Assembly (NCBI GenBank): GCA_013360695.1
Contig: JABWBC010000012.1
Location: 1 to 42,506 of the forward strand
Reading direction: 5' to 3'
Length of the DNA stretch: 42,506 nucleotides
Source: Phycisphaerales bacterium
GTDB taxonomy: Bacteria; Planctomycetota; Phycisphaerae; Phycisphaerales; UBA1924
Positions 1 to 8,841 of the stretch are shown piece by piece (position 1 is the stretch's first letter; each line of letters starts with the position of its first letter). Under the pieces are notes generated by a model, which was not told the origin of the DNA, did no database searches, and worked only from the letters and a program-made list of their open reading frames with translations. The position numbers and the translations under genes were made by a program.

Positions 1-1215
1 GCCGAACGCGACCGCGCGCCCCGCGCCGCCCGCGCCGACCACGCCGATCGTCAGGCCCGCGATCGAGCCACCCTCCGTCGCGCTCTTGATGCTCTCGATG
101 GCGGCGGACGCGTCGCTGTTGAAGATGCGCACCCTCACCCGCTCACCTTCGCGTGCGATCACAACCGTATTGGCCGCGCCGATCATCGCGGCGCTCGCGT
201 CAACTTCCCACCCAAGCTCGCGTGCGATGCGCACCAGGCTCTCCTTGTGCGGGATCGTCACGCTGCACCCGCTGAAATCCAGCGGGGAGTACTCGATCAG
301 TTCCGCCAGCGTCGCCTTCAGGCTCGCGTCGTTGTCCTTGGGAGTCACGCCCGCCCCGATCGGCATGGGCAGGTAGACCGCGTCGATGCCGAGCTCGCCG
401 AAGCCCGCGTTGTGGATCCGCGGCGAGAGCGAGTGCGAAACGGGCCAGCCGATCACGCCATACACCCTTGTCGACGCGCGAATCGAGCGGAATCGATACG
501 TCTCCAGGAGTTGCGCGACCGTCGGCTGCCCGGGCGCGGTCGCGGTTGAATCGCGCAGGCTCGCGAACGTGAGGAACGCGCCGAACTTCGGCGCCAGCAC
601 GCGGCTCATCAGCCCAAACTCGCCCATCCCGAGCGCGATCATCGGCCGATCTGCGTGACGCAACAGCTCGAACAGTTCGATGTTTTCGCGCAGCGATCGC
701 GCGCGAAACGCCACCTTGTGAACACGCGACGTCTCGTGCGAGCGCATCGACAGCATCCGCCGCGTCAGGTCGGCGGGACGTGAATCAAAGTCGTGCGACG
801 AGAGAATGAGCCCGGTGGCGTGCTCGCTCTCGCGTGGATCAACGCACAGGTTCACCTTGAGGCGAAGATTGTCCGAGCGGTTGTATGCCGCAAGCTCGAC
901 ATCGATGTAGCGCGGAGCGTGCTCGCCGCTCTGGAGCCCGACGCACGCGCGTTCAAACATCGCGACTCGCACGTCGTCGTCGCCGTCGTAATGCCCGCCT
1001 TCCCACGTCGGGCGGCACGTCAGGATGCAGGGGAGTGGCGAGCGCGAGGCAAGCCGCGCCACTCGGGCCGCGTCCTCCTCGTCGCCGGCGCCCGCGAAGA
1101 AATCGTCCACGCGGAATTCGACCATGTCGGCGCCCGCGTCTCGTGCGGCGGCGGCGTCGCGCAAGGCACTTGCCTCGTCGGTCACCATGATGGGAACGCA
1201 GACCAGTGTCGCCAT
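1..1215 (-). CDS. aroDE: Bifunctional 3-dehydroquinate dehydratase (type I) / shikimate dehydrogenase, 3' end cut by window edge
   Basis: Steps 3 and 4 of the shikimate pathway in one cytoplasmic polypeptide; 405 codons are visible and the frame runs off the window without a stop. The N-terminal ~240 residues are type I dehydroquinase: EFRVDD near the start, SSHDF with the catalytic His, and VHKVAF with the Schiff-base Lys. From about residue 250 a shikimate dehydrogenase begins: VYGVIGWPVSHSLSP (shikimate-binding Ser pair), VTIPHKES (catalytic Lys), GAANTVV, NSDA (catalytic Asp) and the NADP loop GAGGAGRA just before the edge. The start is the ATG at 1215. AroD-AroE fusions are known from plants, chlamydiae and planctomycetes. 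The identification is firm; only the C-terminus is missing. Confidence 0.95.
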   Translation of the reverse strand, partial: MATLVCVPIMVTDEASALRDAAAARDAGADMVEFRVDDFFAGAGDEEDAARVARLASRSPLPCILTCRPTWEGGHYDGDDDVRVAMFERACVGLQSGEHAPRYIDVELAAYNRSDNLRLKVNLCVDPRESEHATGLILSSHDFDSRPADLTRRMLSMRSHETSRVHKVAFRARSLRENIELFELLRHADRPMIALGMGEFGLMSRVLAPKFGAFLTFASLRDSTATAPGQPTVAQLLETYRFRSIRASTRVYGVIGWPVSHSLSPRIHNAGFGELGIDAVYLPMPIGAGVTPKDNDASLKATLAELIEYSPLDFSGCSVTIPHKESLVRIARELGWEVDASAAMIGAANTVVIAREGERVRVRIFNSDASAAIESIKSATEGGSIAGLTIGVVGAGGAGRAVAFG

Positions 1216-1293
1216 GAATTGAGTGTACGACATGCGCTCGGAGGAGTGAGTGCCGCATGAAACCGGCCGAGTGGAATCCGGTACAACGGTGGA

Positions 1294-1449
1294 ATGTTCG
1301 ACGTACTCCTGGAACTCCTCGACATCTGGTGGACCGACCTCGTCTCGGTGTCCGCGCTCGGACACCGCCGCGCGTGGCTGATTCTCGTTGCGGTGCTGGC
1401 GACGCTGGCGGGTGCGGCCGCGATCGTGTATCTCATGTACCTGCGATGA
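1294..1449 (+). CDS. Possible 51-aa single-span membrane protein
   Basis: A short frame starts at ATG 1294 and ends TGA 1449. Its N-terminal half is amphipathic and rich in Leu, Trp and Asp (begins MFDVLLELLDIWWTD). A hydrophobic segment of ~22 residues follows (AWLILVAVLATLAGAAAIVYL) and a positively charged end. This would fit a small inner-membrane protein. A weak purine-rich GGTGGA precedes the ATG. The last 17 bases overlap the end of the convergent flavoprotein gene. No family is recognised; it is kept because the composition is membrane-like and the frame fills the gap between two minus-strand genes. Confidence 0.4.
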   Translation: MFDVLLELLDIWWTDLVSVSALGHRRAWLILVAVLATLAGAAAIVYLMYLR

Positions 1450-2761
1450 GCGATCTCGCCGCGGCGCTGCCAGCGATGTGCCCGCTCGACCAGGCCCATT
1501 GAAAATTGAACCCGCCGATCCGCCCGTCGACGTCGCAGATCTCGCCGCACAGATGCACGCCGGGCGTGGCTCGGCTCTCCATCGCATCCAGCCGCACCTC
1601 GGCGAGGGGCACGCCGCCCGCGGTGACTTCCGCGTGCGTGAAGCCGCGATCGCCCGTGATCGGCACCGCGAGCGAGGTGACGGCCGACACGATCGCGGTG
1701 CGCTGCGCCCGCGTCAGCGATTGGACCGGTGCTGATGGATCGACCTTCGCGTGCTCGCACAGCGCGCGGGAGAGGCGCTCGGGCAGGCCGCGGTTCGTGT
1801 GCCCGGGCACCCGAGCGTGAAACACGAGCGACTCGGCGAGCCAGCGCGCGATGCCGGGCCCCTTGGCGCTCACCAGGGTCTGATCAAGATCGCCCGGAGC
1901 CGAGCCCGGCGCGAAGTTGAGCACGAGTGCTGCCTGTGGATCGGCGTGGCGAGCATCGGCGAGGTAGCGTGATGCGTCGAGAATTGCCGGCCCTGAGAGG
2001 CCGAAGTGGGTCAAGAGCACGGAATTCGTGAACGAGGCGATCGCTTTGGCTCCGGCGCCGCGGACGATCACCTCGGCGGGGACCGACACGCCGGAGAGCT
2101 CGCGGAGGAAATGCCCCTCGGGAGTTGTGAGCGGCACAAGCGCCGGGAAGATCCGCGGCGTCATGGTGTGCCCGAGCGACTTGGCGATGGAGTATCCCTG
2201 ACCGTCGGAGCCGGACTTCGGCAGCGCCTTGCCACCCGTGGCGAGGATGACGCGACGAGCGACCAGCGAGCGAACTTCGTCGCAGGCCTCCGCGACTTCG
2301 CGCTGAACCTCAAATCCGCCATCGAATGCTCGCACACTCGCCACGCGCCACGGGTGCCACAGTTCTACGCCGACGCGCCGAGCTTCGCTCAGGAGCGCGT
2401 CGAGCACGGTTCGGGCGCGATCGGTCGTCGGGAAGAGCTTGCCCGTGTCTTCCTGCTTGAGTTCTACGCCGATCTCGCGGAAAAAGGCGATGGTCCGCGG
2501 CACGTCGAAGCGTCCGAGCACGTTTCGGATCGAGTGGCGGGATGAGCCGGCGTAGGCGCGCTCGTCGACGTGGTGGTGCGTGACATTGCAGCGCCCGCCG
2601 CCGGCGACCAGGACCTTCGCGCCGAGCGTTTTCGCGCCGTCGAGGGCGACGATGCGGAGACCAGCGCCCGCCTCCATGGCGGCGCGACCGGCGGCGATCG
2701 CGGCCATGACGCCCGCGGCTCCCGCGCCGATCACCGCGATGTCCGCCCGCTCGCTCACCAT
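1433..2761 (-). CDS. NAD(P)/FAD-dependent oxidoreductase, BaiN/HI0933 (YhiN-like) family
   Basis: A 442-residue cytoplasmic flavoprotein. The FAD-binding Rossmann loop VIGAGAAGVMAAIAAG lies at the N-terminus. The family signature GGGRCNVTH is near residue 55, then RRVILATGGKALPKSGSDG mid-protein. The C-terminal FAD-contact motif is GVHLCGEICDVDGRIGGFNFQWA. This matches HI0933-like proteins, one of which (BaiN) acts in bile-acid dehydroxylation; the substrate here cannot be inferred. The ATG at 2761 directly abuts the TAG of the upstream permease gene, so it is very likely cotranscribed with the binding protein and permease. Possible roles are redox metabolism of the imported compound or an unrelated housekeeping task. 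Confidence 0.88.
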   Translation of the reverse strand: MVSERADIAVIGAGAAGVMAAIAAGRAAMEAGAGLRIVALDGAKTLGAKVLVAGGGRCNVTHHHVDERAYAGSSRHSIRNVLGRFDVPRTIAFFREIGVELKQEDTGKLFPTTDRARTVLDALLSEARRVGVELWHPWRVASVRAFDGGFEVQREVAEACDEVRSLVARRVILATGGKALPKSGSDGQGYSIAKSLGHTMTPRIFPALVPLTTPEGHFLRELSGVSVPAEVIVRGAGAKAIASFTNSVLLTHFGLSGPAILDASRYLADARHADPQAALVLNFAPGSAPGDLDQTLVSAKGPGIARWLAESLVFHARVPGHTNRGLPERLSRALCEHAKVDPSAPVQSLTRAQRTAIVSAVTSLAVPITGDRGFTHAEVTAGGVPLAEVRLDAMESRATPGVHLCGEICDVDGRIGGFNFQWAWSSGHIAGSAAARSLIAGT

Positions 2762-3784
2762 CTACACCGCCCGGCGCGAGCGCCACTGATCGATCGCGAC
2801 GGCGGCGATGATGATGTGTCCCACGATGATCTGCTGCACATAGTTCGGCCAGCCCAGCGCGGCGCACCGGCTCTGCAGATAGGCCATCATCACCGCGCCC
2901 ACCAGCGTGCCGACGATCGAGGCGTGCCCGCCGTTCAGCGATGCGCCGCCGATCACGACCGCGGCGATCACGTCGAGTTCGAGCCCGACGCGCACGGTCG
3001 GATCGCCGACCGTGAGGCGGGCAAACTGGAGAACGCCCGCGATGCCGACGGCAAGGCCCAGCACGGCGTACACGCCGAGCTTCACGCGGTTCATGGGAAC
3101 ACCCGCGTAGGCCGCGGCGACGGGGTTGGAGCCGATCGCAACGGCGCGCCGCCCGAAGACGGTGCGGTGCATGACGAGCCCCGTGAGTGCAACGACGACG
3201 ATCATGCCCCAGACGGCGGGCGCGAAGACGATCCACGCGGGGGTGGGAGTTGTCGACACGATGGAGTACAGCGGTCCGCCGGTTTCCGACGGCGCGGACA
3301 CGACCGAGCCGCTGGCGAGCCAGATCGCGACGCCGCGGAAGACGCCGAGCGTGCCGAGCGTGGCGATGAAGGGCGGCAGCCGTAGGAGCGTGATGAGAAA
3401 CGCGTTGTAAAGTCCGCAGAACAAGCCGGTGCCGGCGGCGGCGAGCACCGCGACGATGGTCGGCTGACCATTTTTCAGAATCAACGCGCAGACGACGCTG
3501 GCGAGCGCGACACTCGATCCGACGGAGAGGTCGATTCCGCCGCTGGCGATCACAAGCGTCATGCCCATGGCGACGATCGCCACGATCGCGGTCTGAAGCG
3601 AGATCAGGCGGATGTCGGCGAAAGAAACCAGGCCCTGATCGGGCTTGCCGGTCAGGTGGCCCACGATCCAGAAAAAGAGCACGACGGCGGTCAGACCAAG
3701 GAGCGGGCCAAGGGCGCGGACGAGCCTGCGCCCGGCGGTGTTGCGCGGGGAAGATGGAACGGAGGCGTTGGAAGCAATCGTCAT
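2762..3784 (-). CDS. ABC sugar transporter permease, RbsC/CUT2 family
   Basis: A 340-residue integral membrane protein of the ribose/xylose-type (CUT2) permease family with about ten hydrophobic segments. The hallmark segment MTLVIASGGIDLSVGSSVAL and the later VIGGASLNGGHASIVGTLVGA loop are both present. It lies 46 nt downstream of a matching periplasmic binding protein gene and abuts a flavoprotein gene. No ATP-binding subunit is adjacent; the nearest CUT2-type ATPase is in the rhamnose operon at 18.5-20.1 kb, so that ATPase or an unlinked one must energise it. The start is the ATG at 3784. The substrate is not determinable beyond a monosaccharide or similar small polar molecule. Confidence 0.9.
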   Translation of the reverse strand: MTIASNASVPSSPRNTAGRRLVRALGPLLGLTAVVLFFWIVGHLTGKPDQGLVSFADIRLISLQTAIVAIVAMGMTLVIASGGIDLSVGSSVALASVVCALILKNGQPTIVAVLAAAGTGLFCGLYNAFLITLLRLPPFIATLGTLGVFRGVAIWLASGSVVSAPSETGGPLYSIVSTTPTPAWIVFAPAVWGMIVVVALTGLVMHRTVFGRRAVAIGSNPVAAAYAGVPMNRVKLGVYAVLGLAVGIAGVLQFARLTVGDPTVRVGLELDVIAAVVIGGASLNGGHASIVGTLVGAVMMAYLQSRCAALGWPNYVQQIIVGHIIIAAVAIDQWRSRRAV

Positions 3785-3830
3785 GCGGAGAGTCAGTGCG
3801 CGCGGGGTCGATCAAGAAGCCGGTCGGAAC

Positions 3831-4904
3831 TCACTCTCCGAGGTACTTCTTGAAATCCGGGGCCAGGAGTTCTTGCATGTCGGGCGTGCCCATGTTTTCC
3901 TTGGTCACCAGGGCGCAGCCGGTGTCGATCGACTTCTCGGCCTTCACGCCGCGCAGGTGGTCGAGCGCGGTCTTCACGCCGAGATATCCCATCCGCATCG
4001 GATTCTGAACGACCAGGCCGTCGATCTCGCCGGCCGTCATCGCCTGCACAAGTCCTTCGCTCGAGTCAAAGCCGACGAAGTTCACTTTGCCGGCCAGGCC
4101 GCGCGAGCGGAGCGCGAGCAGCATGCCGAACGTCGACGATTCGTTCGGGCAGTACACGCCCTGCAAGTCGGCGTTGGACGCGAGCAGGTTTTCCGCGGCT
4201 TCCTGTGCCGTGGCGCGGGTCGCTCCGGCGTACCGCTTCGGATCGATGAAGGTGATGCCCTTGGCCTTGGCGATCTCGTCCGCAAAGCCCTGCTCGCGCT
4301 GCGCGGTGCTGGCGGAGCCTTCCTGATAGCGGAGCATGAGCACGCGCCCCTTGGCGGCGTCGCCACCGAGCGACTTCACCATGCGCTGGGCCGCGAGCTG
4401 CCCGCCCTTGTAATTGTCCGTCGCGACGAAACTCACGAAGTCCTTGCCCGCCTCGGCCTGGAGCCCCGAGTCGACGATGACGACGGGGATGCCGGCGGCC
4501 GCGGCGTCCTTCACCGGGCCGACGAGGGCCTTGTCGTCGAGCGGCGCGAGCACGATCGCGTCGTACTTGCTGCTCACGAGATTCTGGACCAGCGACACCT
4601 GCTGCTCGCGGTCGTCCTCGCGCTCCGGGCCACGGAACGTGAGTTCGACGTTTCCCGATTCCTTGGCGGCCTTCACGCCGCCTGCGTGGATGGATTTCCA
4701 GAACTCGTGGGTGGTGCCCTTGGGGACCAGGGCGACGCGGATGGGCTTGCCGCTCGGCGTGTCGGCGGGCTTGTCGGTCGGAGCCGCGGGCTTCGCGGGG
4801 TCGGCCGGGGCGGATTTTTCTTCGCAGCCGGCGGGGAAGGCCACGCCGAGGACCGCACATAGACCGACCAGAGCGAGCGAGGCTAGGGATGAGCGACGTT
4901 TCAT
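3831..4904 (-). CDS. ABC transporter sugar-binding lipoprotein, ribose-binding (RbsB) type
   Basis: A 357-residue periplasmic substrate-binding protein of the type I (PBP1/RbsB) fold. The start at ATG 4904 has a GGAG ribosome site ~6 nt upstream. A Sec signal MKRRSSLASLALVGLCAV leads to FPAGC, a slightly non-canonical lipobox, so it is probably a lipoprotein. A Pro/Ala/Lys linker follows, then the binding fold from about residue 50 (IRVALVPKGTTHEFWKSIHAG), with SKYDAIVLAPLDD, VDSG and FVGFDSSEGLVQAM at the usual hinge and ligand positions. It is first gene of the unit with the permease and flavoprotein, divergent from rpsP across 226 bp. Confidence 0.92.
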   Translation of the reverse strand: MKRRSSLASLALVGLCAVLGVAFPAGCEEKSAPADPAKPAAPTDKPADTPSGKPIRVALVPKGTTHEFWKSIHAGGVKAAKESGNVELTFRGPEREDDREQQVSLVQNLVSSKYDAIVLAPLDDKALVGPVKDAAAAGIPVVIVDSGLQAEAGKDFVSFVATDNYKGGQLAAQRMVKSLGGDAAKGRVLMLRYQEGSASTAQREQGFADEIAKAKGITFIDPKRYAGATRATAQEAAENLLASNADLQGVYCPNESSTFGMLLALRSRGLAGKVNFVGFDSSEGLVQAMTAGEIDGLVVQNPMRMGYLGVKTALDHLRGVKAEKSIDTGCALVTKENMGTPDMQELLAPDFKKYLGE

Positions 4905-5070
4905 GGGAATCTCCGCGTGGGAAAGGACGCGATGGGATGCGGATGATACAGGAAGCCGAAGTGGAAATGTGGCCTTCCGGGGCCCGAACTGGTCTGTGCC
5001 GGGGGTTGGGGCTATTGTTCCCACCCCTCGTGAAGCGTCCGTGTGGCGCGGGCGAGGGGTGTGCGAGTTC

Positions 5071-5111
5071 CTGAGCCTAATCTTTGGGCCGGCGTGTCCG
5101 GCCTTTGGCCC
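5071..5111 (+). promoter_or_regulatory. Putative rpsP promoter element and 5'-leader hairpin
   Basis: GCCTAATCTTTGGGCC at 5075-5090 is followed by a hairpin: GGCCGG 5087-5092, loop CGTGT, CCGGCC 5098-5103, then TTT. Nearly the same block occurs upstream of rplS (GCCTAGTCTTTGGACC plus a hairpin at 9721-9745). TAATCT/TAGTCT would serve as a -10 box and place the transcript start at the foot of the hairpin. No good -35 is seen. The role (leader structure, autoregulation) is inference. Confidence 0.4.
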
Positions 5112-5130
5112 GATCATTCGGAGAGTTCAC

Positions 5131-5481
5131 GTGGTTCGTATCCGCCTGCAGCGTCTCGGCCGTCACAATCGCCCGTTCTATCGCATCAACGCCGTGGACA
5201 AGCGGACGCGCCGCGATGGGAGCGCGATCGAGCAGCTCGGGTGGTACGACCCGATGGCGAAGGATCCGGCCAAGCAGCTGGAGCTCAACGAGGAGAGGGT
5301 GAAGTACTGGATCTCCGTTGGCGCTCAGCCCTCCGAGACCCTCCGCGACGTCCTGGCCAAGCGGAAGCTGGTGGACGTGGCGGCGTGGGAGAAGGACCGC
5401 GAGGCGGACCGCAAGATGGTCGAGGCCAAGAAGGCCGCCGCCGCTCTCGCCGGCGAGAAGAAGGAAGAGAAGAAGGCCTGA
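5131..5481 (+). CDS. rpsP: 30S ribosomal protein S16
   Basis: A 116-residue small-subunit protein needed for 30S assembly. The N-terminus MVRIRLQRLGRHNRPFYRIN and the following AVDKRTRRDGSAIEQLGWYDP match S16 closely. The C-terminus is a Lys/Glu/Ala-rich tail (KKAAAALAGEKKEEKKA), longer than in E. coli (82 aa), as in many other phyla. The start is GTG 5131 with GGAGAG at 5120-5125; upstream in-frame starts would add non-homologous residues. In most bacteria rpsP is followed by rimM, trmD and rplS. Here a terminator and two unrelated genes separate it from trmD. Confidence 0.97.
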   Translation: MVRIRLQRLGRHNRPFYRINAVDKRTRRDGSAIEQLGWYDPMAKDPAKQLELNEERVKYWISVGAQPSETLRDVLAKRKLVDVAAWEKDREADRKMVEAKKAAAALAGEKKEEKKA

Positions 5482-5504
5482 GCCGACTTCAATCAAGCGA
5501 ATCG

Positions 5505-5537
5505 CAGAGCCCCGGCGACGGGGCTCTGTTGTTTTTT
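5505..5537 (+). terminator. Rho-independent terminator of rpsP
   Basis: A perfect 10-bp stem, CAGAGCCCCG (5505-5514) paired with CGGGGCTCTG (5519-5528), closes a GCGA (GNRA) loop and is followed by TTGTTTTTT. It sits 24 bp after the rpsP stop and should end rpsP transcription before trmD. Confidence 0.9.
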
Positions 5538-5585
5538 GGAGCCACCAGCGTTCGCGTCGTCCGATGCTGACTGGATACCGCCGTT

Positions 5586-7748
5586 CTATTCGCCCGGGTG
5601 ATACGTGCGTCTGGCGGCGCGGGAGACATCGGGCCGAGCAAAGTGCGCTTGCTTGAGTTGTCCCGCGGCGAAGATCGGCGCCTGGTCCGCGTAATGCGGC
5701 GAGTCCGGATGGCGTGACGCGCCGAAGGGGACGATCGTGCGGGCCTTGGGCCCATCGGCGAACTCGACCGCAGCGACGTATGAACTCCCGTGGTAGCCGT
5801 AGCGACGCTTCGTGCCGCTCGATCGCGCGAGGTAGCAGAAGCTGACGCCGAGACTCCCGTGCCCGCCCGCGATGGGGAAGCTCTCGCGGCCGTCGCTCAC
5901 CACGAGCCCGGCGCTGGTGTCGAATCGCTGGTGGCGGTTGATCTCGCCCCACGCCACGCGCCAATCGCCGAAATCGCGATCGAACTCCCCCACCACTTCC
6001 GCGAGTGCCGAGCACAGATCGCCCGGCGCGCGACGCGACGACCACGCGGGCGTGAAGAGCTTCTCGGCCCAGATCAAGAAGAGAGAAGCCGCGGTCGAAT
6101 CAAGCGTGATTCGCCCGTCCCACGCGCGAATCACCTCGACCGCGGACGCGACGCGTTCGACCTTCGCCGGGTCGGCGGCGACGAGCTTGTCAAACTCCGC
6201 GAGCAGCGGCATTCTCAGGCTGTCGAGCGAGTAAACCCGCGTGTCGAACGCGGCACGCTCCAGGTCCGCGAGCGTCCACGCGTTCGCGTTCGACAGCAGA
6301 TCGTGCGACGTCGCGACTCGCCCGTCGGTGAGATCGTGCCCGATCATGTACGGCGGGAACGACGCGCGGTCGGGGTTCTGACCTTCGGCGGCGGCCGCGA
6401 GCGGCGATGAATTGCAGTTCATGACGTAGCCGCACGCGGGATTCCAGACCTGCGGGATTTCGCCGAGCGTGTGCAGCCCTTGCCACTCGTTCGCGGGGTC
6501 GGAGCCATCAAGCACTCCGCTGTAGTCACGGGTGGGATCGCGGCGCGGGAACGCGGCGTTGTAGATGTAGCCGATGTTTCCGTCGGCGTCGGCGTAGACG
6601 AGGTTGTGGAACGCCAGGCCGAAGAGCGAGACGGCGGATTTCCACTCGGCGAGGTTGGAAGCGCGGGCCATGCGGTACCACTGCTCGACGGTTCGCGCGT
6701 TCTCCATGCCGCCCACACGGATCGCGTAGGAAACGCCGCCGGCTTGAAAGAGGATCGGTGCGTGGTGCGCCTTGGCAAGGGATATCTCTTGCTGCTCGAC
6801 TCCGACGGCGGTCTTCACGCCGACTTTTACCTTCCACAGGATCGCGTGGCGGATTTCATTCCCGAAGCGATACGCGAGTTCGTCGGCGTCGACGCCCAGC
6901 TTGATCGCGTAGGTATCGGCGATGTCCGGATAGTTGACGGTGAGCGACCAGCCGAGGCGGTCGTTGAAACCGATCGAGGGGAGGATGCCCCCGCCGTACA
7001 TCACCGAGCCCGATATGTTCAGCCCTGCATCGGAGCTGAGGTGGAGTTCGTAGGCCTCATCGAGGGGGATGTGGGGATTGGCGTACAGCATCGCGCGGCC
7101 TGACGCGGTGCGCGATCCCGCGATCGCCCACGCGTTTGAGCCATCGGGCGCAGGCGCCGGATCGGGCGCGATGTTGGGCTGCTTGGCCACGACGGCGGCG
7201 TAGACGCGCTGCGCCTCGCTTTGGGCCTGATACAACGCAAAGCCGTATTCACGCGCGACCAGCATCCACGGCTCCCACATCTCGATCACGCCGGACGACT
7301 CCGTGGGATGAAGCGAGACGTAGTAGTTCAGCGCGTCGGCGGCGGCCTGCGTCAACGCACGCACCTCGGGAGGAGCCTCGTCGTTCTGTCGCCGAGCGAG
7401 CTCAGGAACCTCATACGACAGCACGATGCGATCCCATGACAGGGCCTCCGCTCCCAGCATCTGTGCCGCGCGGCCGATCGACAGCGCATGGGCCTGCTCG
7501 ATGCGCGAGTACTCGTCCTCCGCGCGAGCGAACATCGCGCCGAAGACCGCGGCGGCGTCGGTCACGCCGTGTGCATGCGGGATCCCGAACTCGTCGCGGG
7601 TGATGGCGACCTGGGCCGCCATCTCGCGGGCGCGGAGAATGGACGCGGCGTGGAGATCGGACTGAGCGAGCGCGGGTGGCTTGCCGTCGGGCTGCCCGAA
7701 GGCGATGGCCGCACGGAGCAAGAGCAACGCGAAAAACACCTGGCGCAT
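5586..7748 (-). CDS. Secreted penicillin-acylase-family Ntn hydrolase
   Basis: A 720-residue N-terminal-nucleophile amidase of the penicillin/acyl-homoserine-lactone acylase superfamily. A signal peptide (MRQVFFALLLLRAAIAFG) is followed by the A-chain (ITRDEFGIPHAHG). A spacer precedes GSNAW, whose Ser (~204) would become the B-chain nucleophile after autocleavage. NPH, MYGGGILPSIGFNDRLGWSLTVN and a late SLGVSF follow, as in the family. The product should be a periplasmic heterodimer cleaving an amide (acylated amino compounds, AHLs or beta-lactams); the substrate is not predictable. ATG 7748 is chosen for the signal peptide; a GTG at 7763 is the alternative. It lies antisense between rpsP and trmD, breaking the usual ribosomal operon. 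Confidence 0.9.
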   Translation of the reverse strand: MRQVFFALLLLRAAIAFGQPDGKPPALAQSDLHAASILRAREMAAQVAITRDEFGIPHAHGVTDAAAVFGAMFARAEDEYSRIEQAHALSIGRAAQMLGAEALSWDRIVLSYEVPELARRQNDEAPPEVRALTQAAADALNYYVSLHPTESSGVIEMWEPWMLVAREYGFALYQAQSEAQRVYAAVVAKQPNIAPDPAPAPDGSNAWAIAGSRTASGRAMLYANPHIPLDEAYELHLSSDAGLNISGSVMYGGGILPSIGFNDRLGWSLTVNYPDIADTYAIKLGVDADELAYRFGNEIRHAILWKVKVGVKTAVGVEQQEISLAKAHHAPILFQAGGVSYAIRVGGMENARTVEQWYRMARASNLAEWKSAVSLFGLAFHNLVYADADGNIGYIYNAAFPRRDPTRDYSGVLDGSDPANEWQGLHTLGEIPQVWNPACGYVMNCNSSPLAAAAEGQNPDRASFPPYMIGHDLTDGRVATSHDLLSNANAWTLADLERAAFDTRVYSLDSLRMPLLAEFDKLVAADPAKVERVASAVEVIRAWDGRITLDSTAASLFLIWAEKLFTPAWSSRRAPGDLCSALAEVVGEFDRDFGDWRVAWGEINRHQRFDTSAGLVVSDGRESFPIAGGHGSLGVSFCYLARSSGTKRRYGYHGSSYVAAVEFADGPKARTIVPFGASRHPDSPHYADQAPIFAAGQLKQAHFARPDVSRAARRTYHPGE

Positions 7749-7847
7749 AGCGCGAGTGTACACCAGTATGCATCAGATACGGTGGCAATTCATCAGACAT
7801 CGCCTTTGATTTGCATGTGCTCGTTCGGCGCTATGAACTAGAATGGG

Positions 7848-8834
7848 ATGGCAATCACGGCGCTGTCGCAACTTTCCGCACTGGACGAACCCATCATGCC
7901 CAGAGGTAGTGCTGATTTCGAAGAGCAGATCAAGTCACGCGATCGCGATTGCCCCGACGCAATTTACAGGTACTTCGACATGAAGGGCGTGAAAGCGACG
8001 CTTACGAATCGGAGTCTTCGATTCTGCTCACCCGTAGCATACAACGACCCTTTCGACTGTGGCTGGGATCCGACTTGGGTACTTCGAACTCCGGAAGCGA
8101 AGGCCCGGCATTTCGAATTGCTCCGTGAAGCCATCGAGAACCCGTCATCTTGGCCACCGGGGATGCCGCGGAGCTGGCGTCTCGCACTCGAAGAGGAACG
8201 CAAATCAATCGCGCATCTCCAAGACACAGAAAGGGAGTCAAGGATTCGAGAGTTCATAGGGGACGCCAGTGCGTACGCGGCTGGAGCCAGCGAGTTTTCC
8301 GGACGGCTCGACAAACTTCGGGAGCGGATGAGAGTCTGCTCGTTCACGAACCTCAATGACTCCATTCTAATGTGGTCGCACTACGCCGACAAGCATCGCG
8401 GCGTCGTGCTCGGATTTGACCGCCACCTTCTTGAATGTTCATTGAGAGTACCTATCATGCGTGTAGAATACCGCGAGAGCCTTCCCGCTACCGTTGATGT
8501 CGACTCATTCCTCTCGAATATCATCTATGGTCTTAACCTAGATCCGTCAGATGAACGAATTACGGAATGCTTGACTCTCGCAAAGTACGCACAGTGGGCA
8601 TACGAGAAGGAGTGGCGATTCGTCTGTGTCGAGCCCCGCTACACTCCTGGCATCTACTCGCATTTCTCGTTCTCTCCGCACTGTCTGGTGGAAGTGTGCT
8701 TCGGGGCGGCAACAGACCCATCGGACCGCCGAACAATCATGCGGCTCGTGCGAGAATTCGGTGCAAAGCCTGATATCGTGAATATGCGCAGCTCGCCAAG
8801 CCAATTCGCCCTGATTCGTGAGCCAATCACCTAA
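7848..8834 (+). CDS. DUF2971 domain protein
   Basis: A 328-residue cytoplasmic protein. Family features are an early YRYFDMKGVKATLTNRSLRF then FCSPVAYNDPFDC, a central MWSHYADKHRGVVLGFDRHLL, and YEKEWRFV. This order is typical of DUF2971, a family of unknown biochemistry that recurs in accessory and defence-associated DNA. Base composition is clearly lower in GC than the neighbours (about 52% in a sampled 60-bp stretch), and codon use is more mixed, which suggests acquisition by transfer. It ends 7 nt before trmD. ATG 7848 follows a purine-rich GAATGG; the Met about 16 residues in is an alternative start. Confidence 0.82.
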   Translation: MAITALSQLSALDEPIMPRGSADFEEQIKSRDRDCPDAIYRYFDMKGVKATLTNRSLRFCSPVAYNDPFDCGWDPTWVLRTPEAKARHFELLREAIENPSSWPPGMPRSWRLALEEERKSIAHLQDTERESRIREFIGDASAYAAGASEFSGRLDKLRERMRVCSFTNLNDSILMWSHYADKHRGVVLGFDRHLLECSLRVPIMRVEYRESLPATVDVDSFLSNIIYGLNLDPSDERITECLTLAKYAQWAYEKEWRFVCVEPRYTPGIYSHFSFSPHCLVEVCFGAATDPSDRRTIMRLVREFGAKPDIVNMRSSPSQFALIREPIT

Positions 8835-8841
8835 CGAGACC

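Noticed and set aside
3645-4862. 405-codon plus-strand frame opposite the binding protein
   Set aside because: Antisense shadow of a clearly identified binding-protein gene; composition is repetitive Arg/Ala/Gly/His with no family signal.
7411-7800. Possible short gene antisense or upstream of the Ntn hydrolase
   Set aside because: Frames here are out-of-phase readings of the signal peptide and A-chain region.
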